64,000 nucleotides of DNA from Bacillus sp. N1-1 (GCF_009818105.1 NZ_CP046564.1:3224001-3288000), one strand, 5' to 3'; numbered from the stretch's first letter, positions 34,197 through 42,507 are shown. Made by a program: numbers and translations. The notes: a model not told the origin generated them from the letters alone.

Positions 34197-36002
34197 TTAT
34201 AACTTTTTATAATGAGAAAGCGCAAGTAGTGGCCATATCACTTCATAACTATGATATCTTATATAAAACCCTCCTGGTAACCCCGCCCCTGTTGGATACG
34301 TGCGTTCTTCCATATCAAATGATTTTTTGAGAAGGTAATCCACACCTCTATTTAATGATTCACCTGTTTCTTTACAAACGGATAAAGCATCAACGGCCCA
34401 TGCTGTTTGTGATGGCGTGCTAAAGTGTAAAGGGACGAATTTCTGTTGAATATCACTTTGACACGACTCTCCCCATCCCCCATCATCTCTCTGTATTTTC
34501 TTAAGAAACTGTATCCCTTTTCGAACAGGAGTAAAATCAGATGGATAGCCAGCTGCCTTTAAAGCCGTTAGCGCTGCCCATGTACCATAAATGTAACAAA
34601 TCCCCCATCTCCCTCTCCAAGAACCATCGCTCTCTTGATTCCGAATCAACCAGTTTGTTCCCTTTCTAATGGAAGGATGATTACGGTTTAGTTCAGCATA
34701 GTTACATAAAAACTCAACGGTTCTACCAGTTAAATCCGCCGATGAATCATCAGGAAAAGATGACCTTGCCCCGTCAATGGGTAATTCTTTTAATAGAAAA
34801 GCCTGACGATCCGGTTCGAAAGCTGGCCAACCTCCATCATGATTTTGCATGGCTAGAAGCCAACTGACTCCGTCATGCCAACGACTTGACTCATTTTTCA
34901 TATCCTTCAACGCTCTTAACGCAACGGTTGTAGCGTCTACATCTGGATGAGTTGTATTCCCCTCAGAAAACCCCCATCCAGCAGGGGCAATACCCTCTCT
35001 TGTAATCGCCCAATCCCCATACTTTGTCTGCTGATGTCTAACTAAATAATGGTTAGCCGCTCTAGTTGATCGTACTGCCACTATACCAGCTTCTTGTAAC
35101 GTATAGGACAGAAGGGCAGTATCCCAGATTGTTGAAGGTGAATTTTGAAGATGGGAATTAGAATCACAGAGCATTCCTTTCAGTCCATTAAAGGCACGTA
35201 AAATAGAAGGAGCGTGTTTTTCATATCCAAGAGCCAACATCGCATAGATCATAAAAAAAGTAGCCGATGCATAGTTCAGTAATGTCCCATCTGCTTCTAT
35301 TCTTTGAAGCATATATTGTTCCGCTCTCTTTCTTGCTTTATATAGCTGGTTTGATGGAAATTGACTTATAGCAGTCCATGCTTGTTTAATATCTTCTTTC
35401 ATGGATCGATCTTCCATAATTAAATGAGTGAGATCTGGCGTCCATTTTGTTTTAATGGAATAACGAAGGTCCTGGCACAGAAGGATTGGCGCGAAATGCG
35501 CTCTTGCATAAGAACTTAAATCATAGAAAGAAACTGGTGATGCCTTCGGGATAAGTAGAAAAAGCATCGGAATGTGGAATAAGTGAGGCCAATTTAGATG
35601 ACCGTTTAAAGCGAGAAAAATGGACGTCATCGAATCAACCTTTTCGATCCCACCCCATTTTTTAATATAGTGCTCTGCTTTTTTCATCTCGCTATGTTTA
35701 CAAGTCATCGTTCCTGAATACAGAAGACTATGGTAAGCCAGAACGGTAGCGGAAAGATTCCCTCGATCATCTTCATATAATTTCCAGTATCCTTCTTTAG
35801 ATTGTTTAAATAGAAGTCGTTTCACAAGAGCATCAAGCAGCGATTTCTCCGGAAGCTTAAGCATGCGTATCAATACAATCATCATCGCATCAGTTAATAA
35901 ACTATTCTCAAAACAAAAGTGAAAGGCACCAGTCCCATGTTGATGCCTTAATGCCTTACTTATTAGGTCATCTATTTTTTCATCCACTTTCTTTTCTACC
36001 AT
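34197..36002 (-). CDS. sqhC: Squalene-hopene/sporulenol-type triterpene cyclase with altered DXDD motif
   Basis: A 601-residue cyclase. In Bacillus the SqhC homologue makes sporulenol, a C35 lipid of spores. QW-type repeats are clear: HDGGWPAFEPD, ESDGSWRGRWGICYIYGTW, RDDGGWGESC, and the C-terminal TGAGLPGGFYIRYHSYEVIWPLLALS. The catalytic DXDD motif reads HPDVDATT, so the fourth acidic residue is Ala; the central Asp, taken as the proton donor in hopene cyclase, is kept. Start ATG 36002 after AAGGAGGGAGCGCC. Whether the enzyme is active or has another product is open. It probably acts at the membrane. Confidence 0.88.
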   Translation of the reverse strand: MVEKKVDEKIDDLISKALRHQHGTGAFHFCFENSLLTDAMMIVLIRMLKLPEKSLLDALVKRLLFKQSKEGYWKLYEDDRGNLSATVLAYHSLLYSGTMTCKHSEMKKAEHYIKKWGGIEKVDSMTSIFLALNGHLNWPHLFHIPMLFLLIPKASPVSFYDLSSYARAHFAPILLCQDLRYSIKTKWTPDLTHLIMEDRSMKEDIKQAWTAISQFPSNQLYKARKRAEQYMLQRIEADGTLLNYASATFFMIYAMLALGYEKHAPSILRAFNGLKGMLCDSNSHLQNSPSTIWDTALLSYTLQEAGIVAVRSTRAANHYLVRHQQTKYGDWAITREGIAPAGWGFSEGNTTHPDVDATTVALRALKDMKNESSRWHDGVSWLLAMQNHDGGWPAFEPDRQAFLLKELPIDGARSSFPDDSSADLTGRTVEFLCNYAELNRNHPSIRKGTNWLIRNQESDGSWRGRWGICYIYGTWAALTALKAAGYPSDFTPVRKGIQFLKKIQRDDGGWGESCQSDIQQKFVPLHFSTPSQTAWAVDALSVCKETGESLNRGVDYLLKKSFDMEERTYPTGAGLPGGFYIRYHSYEVIWPLLALSHYKKL

Positions 36003-36133
36003 GGCGCTCCCTCCTTAAGTAGGCTACCGTATTGTATTCACTCTACCTTTCGGAGATTCTCACTAATAACTATTGTAAATTTTTTGAAACTTGTGTAAAA
36101 TTCAAACGTATGTAAGGAACAAGGAGGAATAGA

Positions 36134-37636
36134 ATGAAAAAAATAGGGTTCCCCATTCTCACTGGTTTTATCATTTTACTTTTAGTTTATCTTCATCAGC
36201 TCTCCATTCTTCAAGAGAAACCGGCAACGGATTGGAGCAGGTCAGTCAATCTTGACGTGGCTGCAGAAGATAGCGAGATGTTTGTTCAACGTGAGGGAGA
36301 TAGCGGCACTCTCTTTTTTAGCGGTGATCCCGTTCGAAAAGTGGTCGTGAACGAACAGTTGGATACAACGACAGAAGAACTCAGCTACTCCATTCCAGAC
36401 GGCTATTCGTTTTATGTTGATGATCAGCAAGCGATTTACAAGAAGAATGATGAATTAATTTACGCAACAGATGGAAAAGAAACAGCCATTTTAAAGGAAA
36501 TTGAAGGAATGAACGTATCAGAAAATGGCGTAATTGCTTGGTCACGGCACACCGCATACACCATTTCACCAGAAGGAAAAGTTAAGTCAGAAACCGAACT
36601 ACCTCAATACATAAAAAGCGGTACTTTAACGGAAAAAGGTTTGGCATTTCTTTATGTTCAAACGGATGATGTGAACCAGTTTCTAACACTTGATGCCGGT
36701 AAAGACCCGGTTGTTCTATATGAGACTCCACTTACATCAGGAGAAATTTACAGTAACCTTCAAATGATCGAACTCGATAACAAACTTACGTTCACCTATA
36801 CCATTAGTGCAACGAGACAGGGTACACGAGTTGTGAATACGTACTTTGGAGAAAGTGTTGCTGGTAAAGAAGCAGACGTTCAGCTTTTGAAAATCCAAAA
36901 TGCGGAAACTGATGACAGCTTTGAGAAGCCAAACTACTTTTCATTAATCGAAAAAGACGGTGCGGCACACCTTTTGTTTAGCGCGAATGGAGAAATTTCA
37001 CCAAAACGTTCCGTCATTAGTATCTATGAAGCGTCACAACAAGATGGGGAGTGGATTGCCTCTCGCCGGAGTACGACAGAAGAGTTATCCATCCGCCCCA
37101 TTGCAATTACCGATCAGTCTTTAGTCTGGATGGATCAAGAGAAAAATGAACTCGTCTTACACGGCGCATCAACGGATCCTACCGTTGTGAAAAGCAGTAG
37201 CTCCATATCGAGCGATGATTTAACTTATGCTCTTTACTATACGTTCACAGCAATAGTCGGTATGTTTGCGATGTTAGCCTTCTCATTTGGTTTTCTCATC
37301 CTTCCTGCCGTCGCATTAATGTACTTCTATTTCGCCAATACAACAGCAATTGAACAAGACAAAAAATGGGTTGAATGGACGATCATTCTTTTATGTGTCG
37401 CTTCTCAAATTATTTTCCTTCCATCTATTCTTGATGGACCATTTCAATATCTCGCTCCATCTTACCTAACCTTTTCAGGAGCTGCATACGTTTGGCCACT
37501 AATTATCTTTGTTGTATCTTATATGATTAGCCGCGTTGCTCAAGATCAAGAATGGACCATCATGCAGCGAACCTCCTATCAGCTTGGATTAAATCTCGGC
37601 ATGTTGATCTTTCTATTAGGACCTTATATTCTCTAA
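36134..37636 (+). CDS. Membrane protein with large beta-rich outer domain, unknown function
   Basis: A 500-residue protein I do not recognise. One N-terminal membrane span (residues 5-25) is followed by ~340 residues of extracytoplasmic, beta-rich sequence with short recurring strand patterns (for example ELIYATDGKETAIL, VIAWSRHTAYTISPEGKV, HLLFSANGEISPKR) that suggest a beta-propeller. About four membrane helices form the C-terminus (374-402, 413-430, 446-470, 480-500). ATG 36134 after AAGGAGGAATAG. It is a single gene with a terminator, next to sqhC and proC. No function is assigned. Confidence 0.75.
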   Translation: MKKIGFPILTGFIILLLVYLHQLSILQEKPATDWSRSVNLDVAAEDSEMFVQREGDSGTLFFSGDPVRKVVVNEQLDTTTEELSYSIPDGYSFYVDDQQAIYKKNDELIYATDGKETAILKEIEGMNVSENGVIAWSRHTAYTISPEGKVKSETELPQYIKSGTLTEKGLAFLYVQTDDVNQFLTLDAGKDPVVLYETPLTSGEIYSNLQMIELDNKLTFTYTISATRQGTRVVNTYFGESVAGKEADVQLLKIQNAETDDSFEKPNYFSLIEKDGAAHLLFSANGEISPKRSVISIYEASQQDGEWIASRRSTTEELSIRPIAITDQSLVWMDQEKNELVLHGASTDPTVVKSSSSISSDDLTYALYYTFTAIVGMFAMLAFSFGFLILPAVALMYFYFANTTAIEQDKKWVEWTIILLCVASQIIFLPSILDGPFQYLAPSYLTFSGAAYVWPLIIFVVSYMISRVAQDQEWTIMQRTSYQLGLNLGMLIFLLGPYIL

Positions 37637-37642
37637 CGAATG

Positions 37643-37680
37643 AAAAAGCATGTCCTCTGGCCAGAGGACATGCTTTTTTA
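37643..37680. terminator. Bidirectional terminator (37.6 kb)
   Basis: AAAAAGCATGTCCTCTGG-CCAGAGGACATGCTTTTTT, perfect arms, between the 500-residue gene and leftward proC. Confidence 0.9.
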
Positions 37681-38475
37681 CTTTGCTTGTTCTGAAGCTT
37701 TATGATTTACAGCTAGTACCGCCTTGTGTAAAAGTTGACTAAATTCAGCTTTTTCTAGAACTTCAAGTCCTGCAGCTGTAGCGCCACCTGGCGTTGTGAC
37801 TTGATCTCGAAGATCTCCTGCCTTCCGCCCATCTTTAAGCATCGAAGCTGAACCAAAGATCATTTGCATGACGAGCTTTCTCGCTACTTCCGATGATAAA
37901 CCATAGGATTGCGCCGTCTTTTCTAACGCCTCAGCGAGTTGGTAAACAAAAGCAGGTGCGCTCCCCGTAACCGCTGTTAGGTCATGAATCTGTTCTTCTG
38001 ATAACTCTTCCGATTCGCCAATTGCATCTAGAATCGTTTGAAGTACGACTCGATGTTCTTCCCTTACATCTTTTCCGCAAGTAAAAAGTGACATTGACTC
38101 GCCAATATCGGCTGCCGTGTTTGGCATAATCCATGCTGTTGGAAGCCCAGGTAAAGATGCTTCTAAGACAGAAGGTCCAATACCAGCCGCTACCGTAATA
38201 ACAAATTGTCCCGATACTTTAGTAGAAAGTTCCTTAAGCACATCAGGATGAGCTGATGGAGGCATCGCTAGAATCACAACATCATGATTCGAAAGCACAT
38301 CTTGCCACACATCGGTCTCTACGTTATACGTTTCTTTCAAATGAGCTAATCTCGTTTGATCAGACTGATTTGAAATCGTAATTTTACCAATTGTATCCGA
38401 TTGTTTAAGTCCAGAAAAAATAGCCTCGGCCATTCGTCCTGCCCCAATAAACAAGATATTCGGTTTATTCAACAT
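37678..38475 (-). CDS. proC: Pyrroline-5-carboxylate reductase
   Basis: A 265-residue enzyme reducing pyrroline-5-carboxylate to proline with NAD(P)H. N-terminal Rossmann motif FIGAGRMAEAI at residues 9-19, PNTAADIGES in the middle, and the C-terminal family signature stretch ALTAVTGSAPAFVYQ ... DQVTTPGGATAAGLEVLE. It is separated by 17 kb from proBA (55541-57984), which makes its substrate. ATG 38475 after GAGGGGTT. B. subtilis has several paralogues (proI, proH, proG, comER); this one resembles the biosynthetic type. Confidence 0.93.
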   Translation of the reverse strand: MLNKPNILFIGAGRMAEAIFSGLKQSDTIGKITISNQSDQTRLAHLKETYNVETDVWQDVLSNHDVVILAMPPSAHPDVLKELSTKVSGQFVITVAAGIGPSVLEASLPGLPTAWIMPNTAADIGESMSLFTCGKDVREEHRVVLQTILDAIGESEELSEEQIHDLTAVTGSAPAFVYQLAEALEKTAQSYGLSSEVARKLVMQMIFGSASMLKDGRKAGDLRDQVTTPGGATAAGLEVLEKAEFSQLLHKAVLAVNHKASEQAK

Positions 38476-38521
38476 AACCCCTCCTCAATTTCCTTCTTTA
38501 CTATATCAAAAGGTACCTAAA

Positions 38522-38549
38522 TAGAAAAACGCCGGCTAATCGCCGGCGT
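38522..38549 (-). terminator. ba3 oxidase operon terminator
   Basis: On the minus strand AACGCCGGCG-ATTA-GCCGGCGTT followed by TTTC, just after the oxidase subunit I stop codon. Confidence 0.87.
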
Positions 38550-40196
38550 TTACCAGAACTTATATCCAGGAGAACCTGGTGGAGCGTGTTCAATCATCTG
38601 AATCACTGGTACGGTATATGCCACAAGGATAAGCACAGTTGCGATACCAAGCCACAACCGCCAATTTTCTAAAATGACTGGTGTTTTCTCGGCCGCCTCT
38701 GCCACCTCTCCGATCGGAAAGTCTTCTTTGCCTTTTGGAGCGAAAAAAGCTAGAGCTGTCATAATATACATTAAGAGTAAAATAGCAATAAAGAGAATGG
38801 AACCACCAACGGCCATTGTTACTTCATAAGGAATCCATCCTAGTGCATCAGGATGATCCTGGTATGTCGTATAAGCTGTTCTTCTCGGTGCACCAAGCAA
38901 ACCAACTGTATGCATAGCTCCTGACATAAAGAACATGCCAATCGCCCATAGGATCGTTTGTAGATTTGCAATTTGATGCATTCTTCCTGTTAGTACGCGA
39001 CCGGTAAGATGCGGGATAAGCCAATAGGCTATTCCAAAAAACGTAAGCGCAACACTCGAAGCAACAGTAAGATGGAAATGCCCTGTAACCCACAGCGTAT
39101 TATGAACAATCTGGTTCATTTGGTTACTAGCATTAATGATTCCTCCTGCACCTGCAGGAATGAAAATGAGCATACCAACCATCGGTGCAAAGAATCTTGC
39201 ATCCTTCCATGGTAACGCACGAAACCAACCAAATAATCCTTTTGCTCCTTTTTTCCGTCCTGCTATTTCAAAAGTAGCAAACAATGAAAAGGCAGTCATC
39301 AGAGAAGGAACGATAACCATGAACGTTAATACGACCTGCAAATACTTCCAAAACGGAGAAATTCCTGATTCAAGTAACTGATGATGGAAGCCAACAGGTA
39401 TAGAAAACAGTAAGAAGAGCACGAAAGATAAACGAGCTAAAGAGTCACTGAAAATCTTTCCTCCAATAATTTCTGGAATAATGACATACCAGCACACATA
39501 AGCAGGTAAAAGCCAGAAATACACAAGTGGGTGACCAAAATACCAGAAAAGCGTACGACTTAGTAGAATGTTAATTTCATCAACCCATCCAAATGACCAT
39601 GGAATGAATTGAAAGATAACGGAAACGGCAACACCAATCGTAGCGACAAACCACAAGACCATTGTCATAACAGCCATAAAGCTAAACAAAGGAGAAATGT
39701 TCTTATGAGTTACCTTTTTCCAGATGTAATATTGATGACACATCGCGCCGCCTGCTAACCAGGTACCAACAATAAATAACGTAAGGCCAATATAGAACCA
39801 CGGCGAAGCTTTTAAAGGTGCGTAAAAGGTATAAAGAACTGTCCCTTCATTTAAAAGAACCATCACTGTTGTAAGCGCCGTTCCAACCGTCATTACAATG
39901 TAACCAAGCCATCCCATCCGATGAGGTTGGTCATAGAATTTACCCATTGTTCTGCTCATGCCGGCATAGAAAAAACCAATAATAAAATAAGTTGTAAATA
40001 CAAGTGCAAGTAAAATGCCGTGAGCCGTCAACAGCTGGTAATAGCCTATTCCTGCAGGAAGTTGAATCGTCCCACTTCTTACAAGTGTTTGTAAAAGTCC
40101 TGCAATCCCCCCTAAAAGAACGGCTGCAAAAGCGATATACAGATGAGCCATACTAAGCCTTGCATCACTTCGATCGACTACTAATTCATTCATCAT
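38550..40196 (-). CDS. cbaA: ba3-type (B-family) cytochrome c oxidase subunit I
   Basis: A 548-residue haem-copper oxidase core subunit with 12-13 membrane helices, reducing O2 to water and pumping protons. Haem and CuB ligands: His in TAHGILLAL (near 62), GHPLVYFWLLPAY (CuB His near 220), and NTLWVTGHFHLTVASS (two His near 365-370). The short form and the lack of A-family K/D-channel blocks match the B-family (ba3) enzymes. Start ATG 40196 after GGAGGTGATAAA; it overlaps subunit II by four bases. The operon has an Fnr box upstream, so it may serve low-oxygen respiration. Confidence 0.93.
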   Translation of the reverse strand: MMNELVVDRSDARLSMAHLYIAFAAVLLGGIAGLLQTLVRSGTIQLPAGIGYYQLLTAHGILLALVFTTYFIIGFFYAGMSRTMGKFYDQPHRMGWLGYIVMTVGTALTTVMVLLNEGTVLYTFYAPLKASPWFYIGLTLFIVGTWLAGGAMCHQYYIWKKVTHKNISPLFSFMAVMTMVLWFVATIGVAVSVIFQFIPWSFGWVDEINILLSRTLFWYFGHPLVYFWLLPAYVCWYVIIPEIIGGKIFSDSLARLSFVLFLLFSIPVGFHHQLLESGISPFWKYLQVVLTFMVIVPSLMTAFSLFATFEIAGRKKGAKGLFGWFRALPWKDARFFAPMVGMLIFIPAGAGGIINASNQMNQIVHNTLWVTGHFHLTVASSVALTFFGIAYWLIPHLTGRVLTGRMHQIANLQTILWAIGMFFMSGAMHTVGLLGAPRRTAYTTYQDHPDALGWIPYEVTMAVGGSILFIAILLLMYIMTALAFFAPKGKEDFPIGEVAEAAEKTPVILENWRLWLGIATVLILVAYTVPVIQMIEHAPPGSPGYKFW

Positions 40197-40666
40197 TTTA
40201 TCACCTCCAGTGGCACACCCATCGCCTGGTGACCAACCCCACAATATTCATTACATAAAATGAGAAACTGTCCCTCTTCATCAAACGTATGTGTAATGGT
40301 ATTGATATGACCTGGTGTAATCATCATATTCACATTCGTTTTCGGAATTTGAAATCCGTGTACCACATCTTTACTTGTTACTTTGAAATGGACAGTTGCC
40401 CCTTCAGGTATTTTTATTTCATCGTTCGATTGAAATGTGAACGCTTGAGCAACTAGCACCAATTCATATTCATTCTCACCGATCTTTTTTAAGCCTGGAT
40501 CATCGAAAGGTGCCGTTAAATCGACTTGAGTTGGATCAAGAATCTCGCTATCACTTGGCGGTGTATGACCCATCGCGAAAGCGTTCACACCAATTACCAA
40601 TAAAAAAACAATCAGTGATCCACTTCCAATCATGAGCCATAGCCTTTCTAATTTGTGCATGTGCAT
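40193..40666 (-). CDS. cbaB: ba3-type cytochrome c oxidase subunit II
   Basis: A 157-residue CuA-bearing subunit with a single N-terminal membrane span (residues 10-32) and an outward cupredoxin domain. CuA ligands: His in VVHGFQIP, then Cys138, Cys142, His146 and Met149 in CNEYCGVGHQAM. It takes electrons from cytochrome c. The single-span form is that of ba3 oxidases, where the missing second helix is supplied by the small subunit 2A encoded just upstream. ATG 40666 after AGGGGGAAATAGC. Confidence 0.93.
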   Translation of the reverse strand: MHMHKLERLWLMIGSGSLIVFLLVIGVNAFAMGHTPPSDSEILDPTQVDLTAPFDDPGLKKIGENEYELVLVAQAFTFQSNDEIKIPEGATVHFKVTSKDVVHGFQIPKTNVNMMITPGHINTITHTFDEEGQFLILCNEYCGVGHQAMGVPLEVIK

Positions 40667-40681
40667 GCTATTTCCCCCTCT

Positions 40682-40840
40682 CTATAGACGAATCATATAT
40701 AGCCAGTAGACGCTAAACCAGGACAGGACAATAAACCCCCCAAGCAACATGACAGCAATCATCGTTCCTTTCAGGTTTGGTCCTTCCTTTGTCGTAACGA
40801 CTTTTCGCACCGTTTTCTTTTTCTCCTCAAGAACCCCCAT
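40682..40840 (-). CDS. ba3-type cytochrome c oxidase subunit 2A-like peptide
   Basis: A 52-residue single-span protein: a basic N-terminus (EEKKKTVRKVV), then a hydrophobic helix (GTMIAVMLLGGFIVLSWFSV) and WLYMIRL. ATG 40840 is preceded by AAAGGAGGAGG. It is the first gene of the ba3 operon, 15 bases before subunit II. In Thermus ba3 oxidase, subunit IIA fills the place of the missing helix of subunit II, and this peptide fits by position, size and topology. It is too short for most gene finders. Confidence 0.85.
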   Translation of the reverse strand: MGVLEEKKKTVRKVVTTKEGPNLKGTMIAVMLLGGFIVLSWFSVYWLYMIRL

Positions 40841-40901
40841 TGTTCCTCCTCCTTTGTATGCTCGGTATAGATTTAGTTTAGGAGAATAAAAAGGTTTATT
40901 C

Positions 40902-40917
40902 TGTGACTTTACTCACA
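40902..40917 (-). promoter_or_regulatory. Fnr box upstream of the ba3 oxidase operon
   Basis: TGTGA-CTTTAC-TCACA, a perfect palindrome of the TGTGA-N6-TCACA form bound by Bacillus Fnr. It lies 62 bases upstream of the first oxidase gene. The regulator itself is encoded 150 bases away. Confidence 0.78.
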
Positions 40918-40939
40918 AAACAGTGGGAGGTTTTGGTTT

Positions 40940-41039
40940 GGACAATAAAATTTGAATTTGGACAATATAGTTTGTTTTTAGCCAATAAACTAAGATTTTG
41001 GACAAAATAATGTTTTTTTGGCCAATAAAAACAGCAAAA
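40940..41039. repeat. Five-unit phased array, core GGACAATAA/AGCCAATAA, exact 20-bp period
   Basis: Cores start at 40940, 40960, 40980, 41000 and 41020: GGACAATAA, GGACAATAT, AGCCAATAA, GGACAAAAT, GGCCAATAA. The period is exactly 20 bases throughout. The remaining ~11 bases per unit are AT-only or nearly so and mostly end in T-tracts, so cores and T-tracts each lie on one helix face. It is non-coding, between the fnr terminator and the ba3 operon Fnr box. The architecture matches the array at 23350 although the core differs. Confidence 0.78.
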
Positions 41040-41074
41040 AAAAAGAGTTCAGGACAACTGCTCCTAAACTTTTT
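41038..41074 (-). terminator. fnr terminator
   Basis: On the minus strand AGTTTAGGA-GCAGTTG-TCCTGAACT followed by CTTTTTTTTT. Confidence 0.85.
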
Positions 41075-41798
41075 ATAACCGACATATGTTTTTAGGACAG
41101 CCTTCACAATGACAAATCGCTTTTAGCTGTTCAAGATCTTCAATCATGATAGTGCCATTTTCATAGGCAATGATGTTATCCTTCTTTAACTGATTTAACA
41201 TTCGATTGACCGTTTCGCGCGTGGCGCCAATTAAATCAGCAATTTCCGTGTTCGTGAACTTTGTGGTCATTCGAATGGTATTTCCTTCTTCAATACCGTA
41301 AGTGTTTGCGATTCGAATCAATGTTGAGGCAAGAGCTCCGTGCTTCCCAAAAAACATTAAATCACGAAGTTTCGTTTGCGTAAAACGCTGCATATACCCC
41401 ATCCATTTCATAAATTCAACTGCAAGATCACCGTTTTGCCAGAGGATTGTTTCAAGGTCTTTTTGTTGGATGACGCCAAGACTGCAATCCGTCATTGCTT
41501 CTGCACTAAAGCTATTAAGAACGTGGCTGTCATCTCCAATTTCCCCAAAAAGATCGCCTGCCTGGAAGTGGTAGAGAACAAGGTCCTTCCCCTCATCTGA
41601 ACTTTTCGTAAGTTTCACTGCTCCACTTTTTAAATAATAAAGATGATTGCAGTCGTTTCCTTCCCAGTAGATCTTTTCACCACGTTTCACCTGCTGTTCA
41701 TACATTAACTCTTCTAATTTCACAAAATTTTGATTAGAAAAAGACTGTGTGTTGTAACTCCCTTTATTCATCATCGTAACTGGACATGTAACCTTCAT
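41073..41798 (-). CDS. fnr: Fnr-type oxygen-sensing transcription regulator (Crp/Fnr family)
   Basis: A 241-residue regulator: cyclic-nucleotide-binding-like sensor domain (25-145), dimer helix, and a helix-turn-helix (NTEIADLIGATRETVNRML near 185-203). The C-terminal Cys cluster, Cys229, Cys231, Cys234 and Cys239 (CHCEGCPKNIC), is where Bacillus Fnr binds its [4Fe-4S] cluster, unlike E. coli FNR. It activates genes on oxygen loss. Start ATG 41798 after AGGAGGGAAATCG. Fnr boxes lie in its own upstream region and before the ba3 operon, so self-regulation and local control are likely. Confidence 0.9.
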   Translation of the reverse strand: MKVTCPVTMMNKGSYNTQSFSNQNFVKLEELMYEQQVKRGEKIYWEGNDCNHLYYLKSGAVKLTKSSDEGKDLVLYHFQAGDLFGEIGDDSHVLNSFSAEAMTDCSLGVIQQKDLETILWQNGDLAVEFMKWMGYMQRFTQTKLRDLMFFGKHGALASTLIRIANTYGIEEGNTIRMTTKFTNTEIADLIGATRETVNRMLNQLKKDNIIAYENGTIMIEDLEQLKAICHCEGCPKNICRL

Positions 41799-41858
41799 CG
41801 ATTTCCCTCCTAGAACCCTTCTGTTGCTTTCATTATAAGAGTTCACTTCTAATTCAGG

Positions 41859-41874
41859 TGTGATAAACATCACA
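41859..41874. promoter_or_regulatory. Fnr box upstream of fnr
   Basis: TGTGA-TAAACA-TCACA, perfect half-sites, 61 bases upstream of the fnr start and about 100 bases upstream of the MobA-like gene on the other strand. Confidence 0.75.
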
Positions 41875-41898
41875 TCTCGCCCATTTTATTAAAAAAGA

Positions 41899-41914
41899 TG
41901 TGACATTCCTTACA
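41899..41914. promoter_or_regulatory. Second Fnr-like box in the fnr/mobA-like intergenic region
   Basis: TGTGA-CATTCC-TTACA, nine of ten half-site bases, 40 bases (centre to centre) from the first box and 60 bases before the MobA-like start. Confidence 0.6.
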
Positions 41915-41973
41915 GTCTACTTTTCAAATACCGGTTACATTTAAACTAACAAACGAATTGGAAGGTGAAGAAC

Positions 41974-42507
41974 ATGCTAACAGGAGTTATTTTAGCCGGG
42001 GGACCAAATGATTATATCTACGGTCGCCACAGATCCCTTCTACCACATCATAGCGAACCACTTATTCAGTTTCAGATTAAAGAAATGCGTAAAATCGTTG
42101 ATGAAATGATTGTCGTAACAAATACACCTAGAGACTTACTGCCCTTCGTACCAGCAGACACACGCATCATTACAGATTTTTTTCAAAACAAAGGTCCTCT
42201 AGGTGGTTTACATGCCGGGCTTTCACTTGCTAGAACGGATGTCATATGGGTAATCGAATCAGATAATCTTGCCCCGTCTACTCGCGTCGCAAGTAGATTG
42301 ATAAAGAACTTATTGAAATTTGATGTCGATGGTGCTCTTCCTGTCTTTAATGGGGTTCTAAAACCATTTGAAGGAGTTTATAGGACAAGCACAAAAACAT
42401 GCCTAACGGGTTTGCTTCAAGCGGGAAATACCACCACTTCCACTTTTCTAAAAAGCATTAATACTTCTTCAGTAGTCATTCAACCCGATATGCTCTCCCT
42501 CAAATAG
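41974..42507 (+). CDS. MobA-like nucleotidyltransferase with degenerate active site
   Basis: A 177-residue protein with the MobA/GT-A nucleotide-transferase fold: VILAGG at the N-terminus, PLIQFQIKEMRKIVDEMIVVTN, GPLGGLHAGLSLA, then LPVFNGVLKPFEGVY. MobA attaches GMP to molybdopterin. Here the usual LAGGxSxRMGxDK loop reads LAGGPNDYIYGRHRSLL, and the metal Asp motif is replaced by VIESDNLAPS. The nucleotide loop is therefore unusual. It may still act in molybdenum cofactor synthesis, which fits Fnr boxes upstream, or have another substrate. ATG 41974 sits 5 bases after AAGGTGA; GTG 41965 lies in that site. Confidence 0.75.
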   Translation: MLTGVILAGGPNDYIYGRHRSLLPHHSEPLIQFQIKEMRKIVDEMIVVTNTPRDLLPFVPADTRIITDFFQNKGPLGGLHAGLSLARTDVIWVIESDNLAPSTRVASRLIKNLLKFDVDGALPVFNGVLKPFEGVYRTSTKTCLTGLLQAGNTTTSTFLKSINTSSVVIQPDMLSLK

